45,156 nt of DNA. It comes from Candidatus Parcubacteria bacterium. GTDB lineage: Bacteria > Patescibacteriota > Patescibacteriia > Buchananbacterales > SURF-54. A program made the translations under genes and the position numbers. Each line of letters opens with the position of its first letter. The first letter of the stretch is position 1. A model generated the notes under the pieces. The model had not been told where the DNA came from. It made no database searches and saw only the letters and a program-made list of their open reading frames with translations. Shown here piece by piece: positions 17,781 through 27,966 of the stretch. The DNA lies in the NCBI GenBank assembly GCA_003599635.1, contig QZIX01000017.1:1-45156 (forward strand), given 5' to 3'.

Positions 17781-18240
17781 CCTAAGCACTAAATCCTAAA
17801 TACCAAACAAATTCCATTGTTCCAAATTCAAAATACAAAACAATATGATCTAGAAGATAGAACTCTTAAATTTGCTCTTGATATCAGGCTATTTGTTAAA
17901 CAACTTCCTAAAAACATTACCAATTTCGAAGATGTAAAGCAATTAATCAGATCATCCGCTTCTGTTGGTGCAAACTATATAGAAGCTAACGAATCTCTTA
18001 GTAAGAAAGATTTCTTAATGAGAATAAAAATTAGTAAAAAAGAAACCAAGGAAAGCAGATTCTGGTTAAAGCTTATTGATACAAATTCAGATAAAAATTT
18101 GGGGCAACAACGAGATGCCTTTATAAATGAATCAACAGAATTAATGAAAATATTAGCTGCCATTATAGAAAAATCTAGATAGTTTAAATATTATAATTTA
18201 GAATTTAATATTTGTTTAGAGTTTAGTGCTTAAAATTTAT
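17781..18240 (+). repeat. Imperfect inverted repeat pair flanking the four-helix-bundle ORF
   Basis: TAAGCACTAAA (17783-17793) and TTTAGTGCTTA (18222-18232) are perfect inverted copies with further imperfect AT-rich complementarity. Confidence 0.7.
17817..18182 (+). CDS. Four-helix-bundle protein of the 23S-IVS (S23/TIGR02436-like) family
   Basis: YDLEDRTLKFALDIRLFVKQLPKN...QLIRSSASVGANYIEANESLSKKDFLMRIKISKKETKESRFWLKLI; likely non-ATG start. Confidence 0.87.
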   Translation: MFQIQNTKQYDLEDRTLKFALDIRLFVKQLPKNITNFEDVKQLIRSSASVGANYIEANESLSKKDFLMRIKISKKETKESRFWLKLIDTNSDKNLGQQRDAFINESTELMKILAAIIEKSR

Positions 18241-18286
18241 AATTTCAATTGTATACGAACAATCATAAGTAATTAAACAAAAAATT

Positions 18287-21205
18287 ATGAAGGCTAGCAA
18301 ACAACTGTTAATCAACACTGCGCTAATCGCGTTTTTTTTGTTTTTGCCAAAAGCACTAAAAGCGCAGGAACTGACGGTTGTAATAAATGAAATCGGCGCT
18401 TACCAGGCAACTGACCATGAATGGATAGAAATTCTAAACGTCACGGGATCTCCAGTCGACCTTTCCGGCTGGAAATTCTGGGAAAACCAGACCAACCACG
18501 GCCTAAGTTTATTCCAGGGAGCTGACTTAATCATCGGGGTGGCTGAATATGCGATTATCGCTCAAAAAGCCGACATTTTCCATACCGATTACCCTGATTT
18601 TACCGGCACTATAATCGACAGCTCCTGGGGCAGCCTAAAAGAAGACGGAGAAGAGATAGGATTAAAAGATGCCGGAGGCAGTTTTATTGAACAGTTTACA
18701 TATACCCCGGCGCCTGATTTTTCTTTAGAAAGAACGGATTCCAATCTTGCAGACTATACATCAGTTAACTGGCACGAGCATTCAGATTCTAATACCGCAG
18801 GAATGGAAAACTCAGCACCGACGGTAAATCCTCCGGTCGATGAAATTTCTGATGGCAGCGCGTCTGATGATATTCCATCTGAAAATTCCAGTAATGAGGC
18901 TGCCCCCGAAATAATTGAAACCGGAAATACAACGGCCGAATATCTGCCTTCTGATATTGTTGTTAATGAGTTTATGCCCGATCCGGGTTCAGACGACGAA
19001 GAATGGATTGAGCTTTATTCCAATTACATTTATCCGATAAACTTGTCCGGCTGGACCATTGAAGACGGCACCGAAAAACCTCAAGCGCTTTCAGGTTCGA
19101 TTCTGCCGCGGCAATTTACGGTTTTGGAAAATCTGAATTTTCAGCTCAACAACGCTGGCGATATTATTGTTTTAAATGATGCAAACGGAAAAATCATTGA
19201 CCAGGTGTCTTTCGGCGCCTGGGATGACGGCAATATTTCAGACAATGCTCCCAAAAGCGGCAGCAGGCAAAGCCTGGCCAGAAATATTGACGGCAAAAAT
19301 ACTGACAACAATTTCAACGATTTTTCCAAAACATCCGCTGATACCAAAGGACTTGAAAATATTATCAGCTTTCAAGGTTCAGATGAATCGACGGATGTTG
19401 GTTGTGAAAAATCAGTTATCATAAATGAAGTTTTTCCCGATCCCCGGGGATCCGACGCTGATTATGAATGGATAGAATTGAAAAATCTAAACCAGGAAAA
19501 AATAAATCTGAAAAACTGGGTTTTAAAAGATGCCGCCAAAACCGGATTCACTTTTGCTGAAGATGAAATTACCGCCGGCGGCTTTATCATATTAAAAAGG
19601 GAGTTTACCAAAATCGCTTTAAATAACAGCGGTTCGGAAAAACTGCAGCTTCTTTCCAGCAGCGGCTGTCTGGTGTCGGAAATAAGCTATGAAGGCAAGG
19701 TAGTGGAAAATACAAGTTACGCCTTGAATGGCAGTAATTGGACATGGACGGAAAGCCCTACGCCGGGCGCGGAAAATATTATAAAACAGCCGAATCAAAG
19801 GCCAATTGCGGTAATTGACGCGCCGGGTACAGCCATAACCGGCGAAACCGTTTTATTTGACGCTTCCGACTCATCTGACCCGAACAATGACAATCTGGCT
19901 TTCCGCTGGGATTTTGGCGACGGAGTTTTGGGCAATTTAATTTCGACCAAACATACTTATGATACGGCGGGAAATTATCTGGTTAAATTAACGGTTACCG
20001 ACGATTCCGGGGCGGAGTCGGAAGTCATACAGGAAGTGAACATCACGAAAAATGGTGTTGTAAAAGAAACGCGGCAAACAGTGCCGACCGCCGAACGAAT
20101 TATCGTCAGCGAAATTTTTCCCAATCCATCAGGATCTGACGATGCGGAATTCATTGAACTTTACAACCCTACTCCCTGGCCGGTTGACTTGTCTTTTTGG
20201 CAAATAGACGATTCAAAAAACACGGGAAAGCCGTACAAGATCCCTTTAAAAACAACGATCGAACCTAGGCAGTTTTTGTTTTTCGAAAAAACGACAACAG
20301 GAATTATTTTAAACAATGATTCTGATTCAGTAAGACTTTCCGATCCTGTATCTAATTTGGTCGACCAAATAAAATATCAAAACCTAACCGAGGGCCATTC
20401 TTTGGCGATAGATGAGAATTATTTATGGCAGGAAACGTCAACGCCCACGCCGGGCGAAGAAAACAAAATCACTTTTTCTTCAGGTGCACAAAAGGCATCC
20501 GATAAATTTGAGGCAATGGCTCCGGCTGATGCGCAAAATCTTGATTCCGGTGAAAAAATCAAAGTTATCGGAACAGTCACGGCAATACCCGGGCTGTTTT
20601 CCTCCCAGTACTTTTACATTGACGGTCTGCAGATTTACAGTTTCAAAAAAGATTTTCCCTCTTTGGCTTACGGCGATAAAATCGAAGTTTCCGGTGAAAT
20701 TTCTAAAATCAATAACGAAAAACGACTCAAAATCAAAAGCAGGGAAGATATAAAAATTATTGCGCAAAATCAGCTGACAGCACCCCTGGAAATTTCAGTA
20801 GCCGAAATCACTGAAGAAAAACTGGGAATGCTCCTTAAAATTTCAGGCGAAGTCACGGATCTGAAAGGGTCGCTTTTTACTGTTGATGACGGAACCGAAG
20901 AAATTGCCGGGTATTTAAAAAACGGCACCGGCATAAAAAAAGATTTTAAAATCGGCGATACGGTCAATTTAACAGGTATAATTTCCGGCAGTAAAAACGG
21001 TTTGCAGATTTTACCAAGATCGCAGGATGATATTGTGCCAAGCAAAGTTTTGGGAGAATCAAACATTGAAACGACAACCGGCAACAGACAACTGTTTACG
21101 GTTTCAAGAAGCTGGTTTTTCCCTGTTACCCTTTTAATTCTAGCGGCTTTAATCCTTTGGCAGAGAATAAAAATAATCCAGTTAAAGGAATTTATAAAAG
21201 AATAG
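18287..21205 (+). CDS. Large secreted/anchored protein with repeated lamin-tail-like domains, PKD domain, OB-fold-like region and C-terminal TM
   Basis: Repeats of VINEI...EWIEILN/ELYN...VDLSGW; DSSDPNNDNLAFRWDFGDG PKD; IKVIGTVTAIPGLFSSQYFYIDGLQIYS; hydrophobic C-terminus. Confidence 0.83.
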   Translation: MKASKQLLINTALIAFFLFLPKALKAQELTVVINEIGAYQATDHEWIEILNVTGSPVDLSGWKFWENQTNHGLSLFQGADLIIGVAEYAIIAQKADIFHTDYPDFTGTIIDSSWGSLKEDGEEIGLKDAGGSFIEQFTYTPAPDFSLERTDSNLADYTSVNWHEHSDSNTAGMENSAPTVNPPVDEISDGSASDDIPSENSSNEAAPEIIETGNTTAEYLPSDIVVNEFMPDPGSDDEEWIELYSNYIYPINLSGWTIEDGTEKPQALSGSILPRQFTVLENLNFQLNNAGDIIVLNDANGKIIDQVSFGAWDDGNISDNAPKSGSRQSLARNIDGKNTDNNFNDFSKTSADTKGLENIISFQGSDESTDVGCEKSVIINEVFPDPRGSDADYEWIELKNLNQEKINLKNWVLKDAAKTGFTFAEDEITAGGFIILKREFTKIALNNSGSEKLQLLSSSGCLVSEISYEGKVVENTSYALNGSNWTWTESPTPGAENIIKQPNQRPIAVIDAPGTAITGETVLFDASDSSDPNNDNLAFRWDFGDGVLGNLISTKHTYDTAGNYLVKLTVTDDSGAESEVIQEVNITKNGVVKETRQTVPTAERIIVSEIFPNPSGSDDAEFIELYNPTPWPVDLSFWQIDDSKNTGKPYKIPLKTTIEPRQFLFFEKTTTGIILNNDSDSVRLSDPVSNLVDQIKYQNLTEGHSLAIDENYLWQETSTPTPGEENKITFSSGAQKASDKFEAMAPADAQNLDSGEKIKVIGTVTAIPGLFSSQYFYIDGLQIYSFKKDFPSLAYGDKIEVSGEISKINNEKRLKIKSREDIKIIAQNQLTAPLEISVAEITEEKLGMLLKISGEVTDLKGSLFTVDDGTEEIAGYLKNGTGIKKDFKIGDTVNLTGIISGSKNGLQILPRSQDDIVPSKVLGESNIETTTGNRQLFTVSRSWFFPVTLLILAALILWQRIKIIQLKEFIKE

Positions 21206-21245
21206 CTCCCGGAAAATCCAGGAGCCTATTATAAAAGTTGTCAGT

Positions 21246-21419
21246 TTATTGTTGAGGTTTTATAGGTGAATGTTGCTGCTGCTGGCTCTGCAAACCCGGT
21301 ACAAAGCGTTCATTGGTCGGCATAACCGATGCTTCTTTACGAAGCGTCCGTTCGGGCATGCGCCGTTTTTTTCTTATCAAATGCTCATAAGAACGCTGCT
21401 GTCTTTTTTCTTCATTCAT
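21246..21419 (-). CDS. Small basic, Gln-rich hypothetical protein
   Basis: GGGGGAATGACAAA SD before ATG at 21419; ORF track start at 21452 is an alternative. Confidence 0.5.
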   Translation of the reverse strand: MNEEKRQQRSYEHLIRKKRRMPERTLRKEASVMPTNERFVPGLQSQQQQHSPIKPQQ

Positions 21420-21730
21420 TTTGTCATTCCCCCAATTGTTGACCTTGGCCATTATATTTTATCTTTTCCTATACAAAAACTGGCTACTAAAACTTGGCCA
21501 GCTAAGGGACGCAAAATAAAATTTGAAAAGTTTGAATTCTAATTTCAGAATCCACGCTTCTAAAATTTTAATGGTGTCACAACTCCTTAGCCAAGCCATT
21601 AAAGGTCAATTAATTTTCCAAAGAACAATTTTAAATATTATATTCAAAACTATAATAATGTCAATGGTTAGCTGTTGAAAACAGCACCTATTTTTAGCTT
21701 TATTCATCATTTTTGTGCTAAAATAACATT

Positions 21731-23311
21731 ATGAAAATAAAAGCAGAGGCAAAAAAAATATTATTAGAATTTAAAAAGACCAAAAAAATGTATATTCTTA
21801 TTTTTATGGCAGCGGCGTTAATCACCTACATACTGTATGTCCTTACGCCTGTCGGCAGAATCAATTATTTATTGATGTCAAAACAAGAGCTGGAGGAAAA
21901 AATTAATTCTGACTTTTTTAGCGCCGAATTGTATATAGCCGGCATGAATGAAACCATGCAAAAAATGGACAACATTAAAAATGTTTTTACCGCAAAATCT
22001 CTTGACGATATCCAGGAAGCCGAAAAAGTACAATTATTGCAGCTTTGGGGGAACTTTATTGATTATCAGATTGCCTTAAGCAAGCTTGTAGACGACTACA
22101 AATATTTTTACCAAATAAATTACTTTCTGAATAAAAATTTGCATGCAAAAGCTTTCATTATCGGCTATTCTTCTTTTTTGTCTTCATACTCAAGCGGCAT
22201 TAAGTTTATTGATTATTCAATGGGAAATAATGTTATCGAAAAAATTCTTGACGATTCTTACCCTGAGTACGGCATCGACAAAGGCATGTATGAAAAATTA
22301 AAATGGAACGTTATCCACGTTAATGATGTTTTAAGGCTTACCGCGGGGTACCGAAATTATTTATTTTTAAAACCGGTATATATAAAAAACGGCCTTAATG
22401 ATTCTGCGCTAGCGGCTGATCTCGAGGCCAATTACAATTTTAGCGTTTCCAAGCTGAACGATAAATCGCTGGAATGGTTCCCTGAAAATACCGTAGCCAT
22501 CTTTAAGAAAAAAACTTTCACTGCCTGGTTCCCTGTCCAGAAAAATCTGACATATAGGATAGGAAAAATAAGATTTACATCAAGAGTTAAAAATTTCATA
22601 ACCGATAAGCAGCTGTCAGGGATGAAAAAAACATTACAACCCGGGGACTTGCTGGTAGAAAGAAGGAATTGGTTTACGAGCAATGTCGGCATTCCCGGCT
22701 TTTGGCCCCATGCGGCAATTTACCTTGGCAATTTTGACGAATTCAAAAAATATTTTGATACGCCAGAGATAACAAGCTATATTTATGAGTCCGGCTATTC
22801 CGATATTGAAGATATGCTTGCCAGGCTTAACAAAGAATTTTACGAAAAGTATTCGAAAAATAAATTTGAAGTCATTGAAGCCAAGGCGGCAGGCGTGGTA
22901 TTAGAGCCGCTTAACGGCAGCGCCAACGCCGATTACGCCGCAGCCTTACGGCCGAAAATCGACAAGTTAAAAAAATTCAAAGCCTTAACTTCAGCCGTAA
23001 AACATTATGGCAAAGCCTACGATTACAGTTTTGATTTTATAACCGATTCAACATTAGTCTGCTCCGAACTGGTCTATAAATCATTCAATCCTTACCTGGA
23101 TATAAAATTGTCGCCATATCTGGGCAAAATGATTTTTACAGCTACTGATCTGGTTAAAAAATTTGACGCCGAATACGGCACTCCCAAACAGGAACTTGAT
23201 TTTGTTTATTTTTTAGACGGCCAGGAAGCCGAAAAAAAAGCCATTGTGGGAAATTTGGACGGCTTTAAAAAAACATGGGCCAGATCCAAATGGGATTTTA
23301 ATCAGCAATAA
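21731..23311 (+). CDS. Membrane-anchored YiiX/permuted NlpC-P60-like papain-fold hydrolase
   Basis: LQPGDLLVERRNWFTSNVGIPGFWPHAAIYLG and DSTLVCSELVYKSF, N-terminal TM. Confidence 0.75.
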   Translation: MKIKAEAKKILLEFKKTKKMYILIFMAAALITYILYVLTPVGRINYLLMSKQELEEKINSDFFSAELYIAGMNETMQKMDNIKNVFTAKSLDDIQEAEKVQLLQLWGNFIDYQIALSKLVDDYKYFYQINYFLNKNLHAKAFIIGYSSFLSSYSSGIKFIDYSMGNNVIEKILDDSYPEYGIDKGMYEKLKWNVIHVNDVLRLTAGYRNYLFLKPVYIKNGLNDSALAADLEANYNFSVSKLNDKSLEWFPENTVAIFKKKTFTAWFPVQKNLTYRIGKIRFTSRVKNFITDKQLSGMKKTLQPGDLLVERRNWFTSNVGIPGFWPHAAIYLGNFDEFKKYFDTPEITSYIYESGYSDIEDMLARLNKEFYEKYSKNKFEVIEAKAAGVVLEPLNGSANADYAAALRPKIDKLKKFKALTSAVKHYGKAYDYSFDFITDSTLVCSELVYKSFNPYLDIKLSPYLGKMIFTATDLVKKFDAEYGTPKQELDFVYFLDGQEAEKKAIVGNLDGFKKTWARSKWDFNQQ

Positions 23312-23347
23312 AAAAAATCCGCCTCATTTTCTTTGAGGCGGAGGATT
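23311..23347 (+). terminator. Intrinsic terminator
   Basis: AATCCGCCTCATTTTCTTTGAGGCGGAGGATTTTT. Confidence 0.75.
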
Positions 23348-23518
23348 TTTCCGGGAGACAACATCCCAAGATTTAACGCATTTAATATTTCGACATCTTG
23401 GTATTTTCGTCTGTGAACGGCCGTGACAATGACAGTAGCATGCGCCATCTACATTGTTAAGCGGACTGATACAATCTGACCTGGAATACAACGCTTGTCC
23501 GCATGTGCATTTGTACAT
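23324..23518 (-). CDS. Small cysteine-rich hypothetical protein
   Basis: 64 aa with eight Cys including CYCHCH; GGGGGGGG tract 4 bp before ATG; overlaps the convergent terminator. Confidence 0.45.
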   Translation of the reverse strand: MYKCTCGQALYSRSDCISPLNNVDGACYCHCHGRSQTKIPRCRNIKCVKSWDVVSRKNPPPQRK

Positions 23519-23528
23519 TTACCCCCCC

Positions 23529-23771
23529 CTATTCGGTTGAAAAACCGTTTTCAAAAAAAATTTGGTTACAAGTAACCTCCAACATCTCTTTTTCCTCATT
23601 CCACGATGGCCCTTTAAAAAAAGCTATCGGATCCGTTAAATAAATATTCCTGCCGGCAACCAACTGTTTAGCTTTGACCTCGTGTTCTGAAATCCAGCCA
23701 ATGTTCGTCCCCCATTTGAATTCAAAAGGGGGGCTGATTAAACACTTAACAAAGCCGTTTTTTATTATCAT
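23529..23771 (-). CDS. Hypothetical protein
   Basis: AGGGGGACATA SD before ATG at 23771, 80 aa. Confidence 0.55.
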   Translation of the reverse strand: MIIKNGFVKCLISPPFEFKWGTNIGWISEHEVKAKQLVAGRNIYLTDPIAFFKGPSWNEEKEMLEVTCNQIFFENGFSTE

Positions 23772-23839
23772 TATGTCCCCCTGTTTACCATTGTAATGTA
23801 CGACAATATAGGGTATCATAAAGCATATAAAAAATCAAT

Positions 23840-24925
23840 ATGATAAAAGAAGCCCTCACCTTTGATGATGTTTTGCTGGTGCCGCAAAAATCTGACTTTC
23901 CGCCCGACACTACAAACACCAAAAGCCGGCTGTCGCGCCGGATTAGTTTAGATATTCCCATTGTTTCCGCGGCCATGGATACGGTAACCGAAAACGGTTT
24001 GGCAATTGCGTTGGCAAAAGAAGGGGGCATCGGCATTATCCATAAAAATATGCCGCCGGAAAAACAGGTTGCTGAAGTAAAAAAAGTTAAGGCAAAAAAA
24101 CTTCTGTGCGGCGCGGCGATTTCCGTCGGTAATGATTCTTTTTTGCGGGCAAAGAAATTACTATCGGCAAAAGTCGATGTTTTGGTTGTCGATGTTGCCC
24201 ACGGCCATTTTTATAAAGTGGCGCAGATGGTCAAGCGGCTGAAAAAAGACAAAAACTTCAAAAAAATTGATATTATCGGAGGCAATATCGCCACAGCTGC
24301 TGCGGCTCGAGATTTAATTGCAGCAGGCGCGGATGCAGTCAAAGTCGGCGTCGGCCCAGGTTCGATTTGCACTACGAGAATTATCGCAGGCATCGGCATT
24401 CCTCAACTGACTGCCATTATGGATGTGGCCAAAGGAGTTAAAAATAAAGTTCCGATAATCGCCGACGGCGGCATAAGGTATTCAGGCGATATGGTCAAAG
24501 CTTTGGCGGCAGGCGCGTCAACTGTGATGCTTGGCGGGATATTAGCGTCGTCTAAAGAATCGCCGGGAAAAATAATTACTTTAAACGGCAAAAAATATAA
24601 AATCTACCGCGGCATGGGCTCGATTGGCGCTATGAAAAAAGGATCTAAGGACAGATATTTGCAGGCCGGAAAAAAATCAGCGGAAATGATAACCGAAGGA
24701 GTTGAAGGTTTGGTCCGGTACCGGGGTACGGTTGCGGAAATTGTTTTCCAGTTTGTCGGAGGATTAAGGCAAGGACTGGGGTACTGCGGCTCGGCGGATA
24801 TAAAAATGCTGCAAAAAAAAGCTGAATTTGTAAAAATTACGGCCGCGGGTATTGCCGAATCTCATCCGCATGATTTGGAAAAATTTAACACTAACTCCAA
24901 TTATTCAGGAGAAAAATTTCTTTAA
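23840..24925 (+). CDS. guaB: IMP dehydrogenase lacking the CBS module
   Basis: [60 protein letters not shown]; 361 aa. Confidence 0.9.
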   Translation: MIKEALTFDDVLLVPQKSDFPPDTTNTKSRLSRRISLDIPIVSAAMDTVTENGLAIALAKEGGIGIIHKNMPPEKQVAEVKKVKAKKLLCGAAISVGNDSFLRAKKLLSAKVDVLVVDVAHGHFYKVAQMVKRLKKDKNFKKIDIIGGNIATAAAARDLIAAGADAVKVGVGPGSICTTRIIAGIGIPQLTAIMDVAKGVKNKVPIIADGGIRYSGDMVKALAAGASTVMLGGILASSKESPGKIITLNGKKYKIYRGMGSIGAMKKGSKDRYLQAGKKSAEMITEGVEGLVRYRGTVAEIVFQFVGGLRQGLGYCGSADIKMLQKKAEFVKITAAGIAESHPHDLEKFNTNSNYSGEKFL

Positions 24926-24982
24926 TCTTCAAATGCTAAAAAATTCAGCTGATCTAACAAAACTTCTGTTCTGGTCCGACTC

Positions 24983-26398
24983 TTATGATTTTCCCATCCG
25001 CCGCCGCAACTCCATATGGGAATTTTGCAGCTGATTTAAAAGCGCAGTTTCATTGATAAAATTATGAGCGCGGTTGGAAATGACAAATTCGCCGTTGATC
25101 ATCAGGTCACGGATAAAACTGCCGCCGTGAGTGATCATATTGCCGACAAGCGACAGCGGCTTTTTTTCATTATAAGGTATAAACCCCCTGTCATTTAGTT
25201 TCCAGATGCTCAAGTCGGCCCTATGGCCAGGCAAAATCTTGCCAACTTTGCCAAGCTTTAGAATTCGAGCCGCATTAGAGGTTAACATCTTAAACAAATC
25301 CTCATAAAACACGATTTTTTTGTCATGGTGCATAATGCGCGTCTGCAGTGCTTCGGACAGCAGATCAAGACTGTTTTTGGAAATGACGCTGTCTGTTCCC
25401 AAGGCTATTTGGTTAACTGCGCCCTCTGTATAAAATTTAGGATATTTAAACTCACCACTTTTGTGGATTTTGTTCGATGTCGGCAGATGGATAATGCCGG
25501 CTTTTCTTTTTTTTACCAATTTTATTTCTTCATCCGTAAAATGCACCGAGTGGGACAAAACCACATTGGAATTTAAAAGCCCCAGTTTATCCAGGGCAAA
25601 AGCCGTCCGGTTACCGTATTTTTTTACACATTCGGCGACAAATCCCTCTGTTTCAGCCGCGTGCATGGTAAACAAAACTTTATACTTCTTAATCAGTCCC
25701 TTTATCTGCATAAGCTGCTGCGGCGAAGCTTTGTGAATATAATGAATGGCTATGGCAGGAATGGTATAATATTTTTTGGAATTTTTAAGAATTTTTTCCG
25801 CCATGGCCACATTATTTTCCGGGTGGCTGTTGGAAACGGCTGATATTGCGTTTATAACGTTGTGATGGGTTATCCTTGCTGCTTCTTCCACTGCGTTAAA
25901 AATAGAATAATGGGAAAACGTTGTGGTAATTCCGTTTTTCTGCTCTTCCGTAAAATCGCCTATGGCTCCGATTACAAAATCTTCAAAATTCATATTCTTT
26001 TCAAACTGAGCCATTTTTGCCAACTGCTCTGCCATACTTCCCTTGTCCAAAGACATTGATGAGCGCAAAAGGTACATGGGCGGGTGCGCGTGGCCGTTTA
26101 TAAAACCGGGGGTAACTACCATGCCTTCACGCTCATAAGCGTTGTAGACAAGGTCAACACCCTTAATTTTTTTGCCGTTGAAGTTAAAGATTTCAGATAT
26201 TACGCCATTTACAATCAATAACGACTTGTTTTTAAGGACTTTGAGCTTATCATTTTCGTCAACGGTAATTATTAATGCTGCCCCGTTAATCAATATCTTT
26301 TTAACATCTTTTTGTCGCGACAAAACCTGATATCTGGTTCGCCCCTGCCGGCGGCTTTCAAAATTGTCATATCTTGTTATGAATTCAAATTGTTTCAT
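24983..26398 (-). CDS. Amidohydrolase of the chlorohydrolase/deaminase (SsnA/MtaD-like) type
   Basis: VVTPGFINGHAHPPMYLLR, FTMHAAETEGFV, LSHSVHFTDEEI, LGTDSVISKNSLDLL. Confidence 0.8.
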   Translation of the reverse strand: MKQFEFITRYDNFESRRQGRTRYQVLSRQKDVKKILINGAALIITVDENDKLKVLKNKSLLIVNGVISEIFNFNGKKIKGVDLVYNAYEREGMVVTPGFINGHAHPPMYLLRSSMSLDKGSMAEQLAKMAQFEKNMNFEDFVIGAIGDFTEEQKNGITTTFSHYSIFNAVEEAARITHHNVINAISAVSNSHPENNVAMAEKILKNSKKYYTIPAIAIHYIHKASPQQLMQIKGLIKKYKVLFTMHAAETEGFVAECVKKYGNRTAFALDKLGLLNSNVVLSHSVHFTDEEIKLVKKRKAGIIHLPTSNKIHKSGEFKYPKFYTEGAVNQIALGTDSVISKNSLDLLSEALQTRIMHHDKKIVFYEDLFKMLTSNAARILKLGKVGKILPGHRADLSIWKLNDRGFIPYNEKKPLSLVGNMITHGGSFIRDLMINGEFVISNRAHNFINETALLNQLQNSHMELRRRMGKS

Positions 26399-26462
26399 GT
26401 CTTTTTAAAAACAATTTTAATGATAATTTTACTTGCACTAAACTTTTTGTTAAAATAATGTC

Positions 26463-26630
26463 ATGACGGTCAAATTTTCACAGGTATTTACCAGGGGGGA
26501 TAAAATAAAAATAGGCATTCTTTTGGCTGTGGCCGCTCTATGCTGGGTTATTGTCTGGAAAGAATATAAAAAGCCGCTGGATTTCAACTGGCAGGAGGGA
26601 ATGATCACGCATGGATCGGAAAGAAATTAA
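26463..26630 (+). CDS. 55-aa single-TM protein
   Basis: MTVKFSQVFTRGDKIKIGILLAVAALCWVIVWKEYKKPLDFNWQEGMITHGSERN; terminator follows. Confidence 0.5.
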   Translation: MTVKFSQVFTRGDKIKIGILLAVAALCWVIVWKEYKKPLDFNWQEGMITHGSERN

Positions 26631-26656
26631 TATTTAGTAATTATAGAAAGAATTGT

Positions 26657-26685
26657 TCTGCAATGCAAGACTTGCAGTTTTTTTA
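26657..26685 (+). terminator. Intrinsic terminator
   Basis: CTGCAATGCAAGACTTGCAGTTTTTTT. Confidence 0.7.
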
Positions 26686-26732
26686 ATTTCTGATATAATT
26701 CTTTTGTTAACAGAGGGATAAATTGTAATTTC

Positions 26733-26815
26733 GCGGCAGTAGTTCAGTCACCCCGCCTGGAATCGCCTGAATTTATCTAAGCATCGTCAAAGCGAGGCGG
26801 GTAGAACGTCTCCTT
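26733..26815 (+). pseudogene. Interrupted and truncated tRNA-Gly copy
   Basis: GCGGCAGTAGTTCAGT - about 50 nt insert - GGTAGAACGTCTCCTT matches the 5' half of the intact tRNA-Gly at 26895. Confidence 0.75.
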
Positions 26816-26894
26816 TCCTTAAAATAAAATTAATAAATATAATAGTTACATTTTTAAAGTTAATAGTCAATTGTTAATAGTTAACTGTTATTAT

Positions 26895-26958
<64 letters not shown>

Positions 26959-26967
<9 letters not shown>

Positions 26968-27174
26968 AATTGATAGACGAACTAAATCAATATAAGCACG
27001 AATTTAATCCCTTCATAATTTAAACCGACTCTCGCCCGCAAAACCGAAACCTCGGTTTTTTTATTTAAGGTTTCTGCAGGGTCTGCCGCTTATTGATTTA
27101 CAAACTTAACCAAATATAACTTTAAATTACATCTTAACAAAATATAAATTGAGTCTCGCCCTGTAAAACCCAGC
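26959..27174. repeat. Imperfect tandem duplication, period about 123 bp
   Basis: TCTGCCGCT.ATTGAT (26959, 27082) and CTCGCCC.G.AAAACC (27031, 27155) recur with the same spacing. Confidence 0.6.
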
Positions 27175-27290
27175 CGATAAATTCCCTGCCATATTACGTT
27201 TTTGGTAAAGTTTTGAATTTAAATTTTTTGGCTTTAATATAAAAAACAGTCTTTTGCAAAAAAGCCTTTGATTTTGCTGAGGCAATAAAA

Positions 27291-27773
27291 TCATAATTGC
27301 TTCAGATAAAATAAAGCAATGCCGCAGGCAACTGAAACGTTTAGAGATTCTTTTTTCCCACGCATTTTAATGGTAACGATTTTATCAGCTTCCTTTAAAA
27401 TATTCTTGCTGATGCCGGAAACTTCATTGCCTATTACCAAAGCCAGCGGAAATTCAGGTTTTAAATTATGCAGGGGTAAACTTTCTTTTCCTGTTTCAAG
27501 GGCAATTATTTTTACGCCTTCTTTTTTCAATTTTTTGATCAATGATAAAGTCCGCCTGCATTTTTGCCAGGGGATATTTTTTTGCGCACCAAGCGCGGTT
27601 TTAGCAATCTGCATTTCGAATCTGCTTGCCATCGGCCCGCCTGTGATTCCGCACAAATAAATTTTAGTCACCCCAAAAGCATCGGCTGAACGGAAGAGCG
27701 ATCCGACATTATATAAACTTCTGATATTATAGGCGATTAAATAGATTTCTTTTTTGAAAATTTTTGTTGACAT
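27291..27773 (-). CDS. TrmH/SpoU-family RNA methyltransferase
   Basis: NIRSLYNVGSLFRSADAFGVTKIYLCGITG...LALVIGNEVSGIS...ESLNVSVACGIALFYL. Confidence 0.9.
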   Translation of the reverse strand: MSTKIFKKEIYLIAYNIRSLYNVGSLFRSADAFGVTKIYLCGITGGPMASRFEMQIAKTALGAQKNIPWQKCRRTLSLIKKLKKEGVKIIALETGKESLPLHNLKPEFPLALVIGNEVSGISKNILKEADKIVTIKMRGKKESLNVSVACGIALFYLKQL

Positions 27774-27966
27774 TTTATAAAAAATATTTATAATGAAGTA
27801 GTATTAAATATTGTAAATCGGGAACGGTTAGTTGTAAACCGCATTTTGCCCAGGTGGCATGCTTCGCCGTGACTAATTTAGTTCCAGCGAGGCGAGCGGA
27901 ATGCCGTATACCGTGCAACTGTCGCTAAAGTTCCGAAGCAGGGCAAGCGCGCATAAACAACATTAT

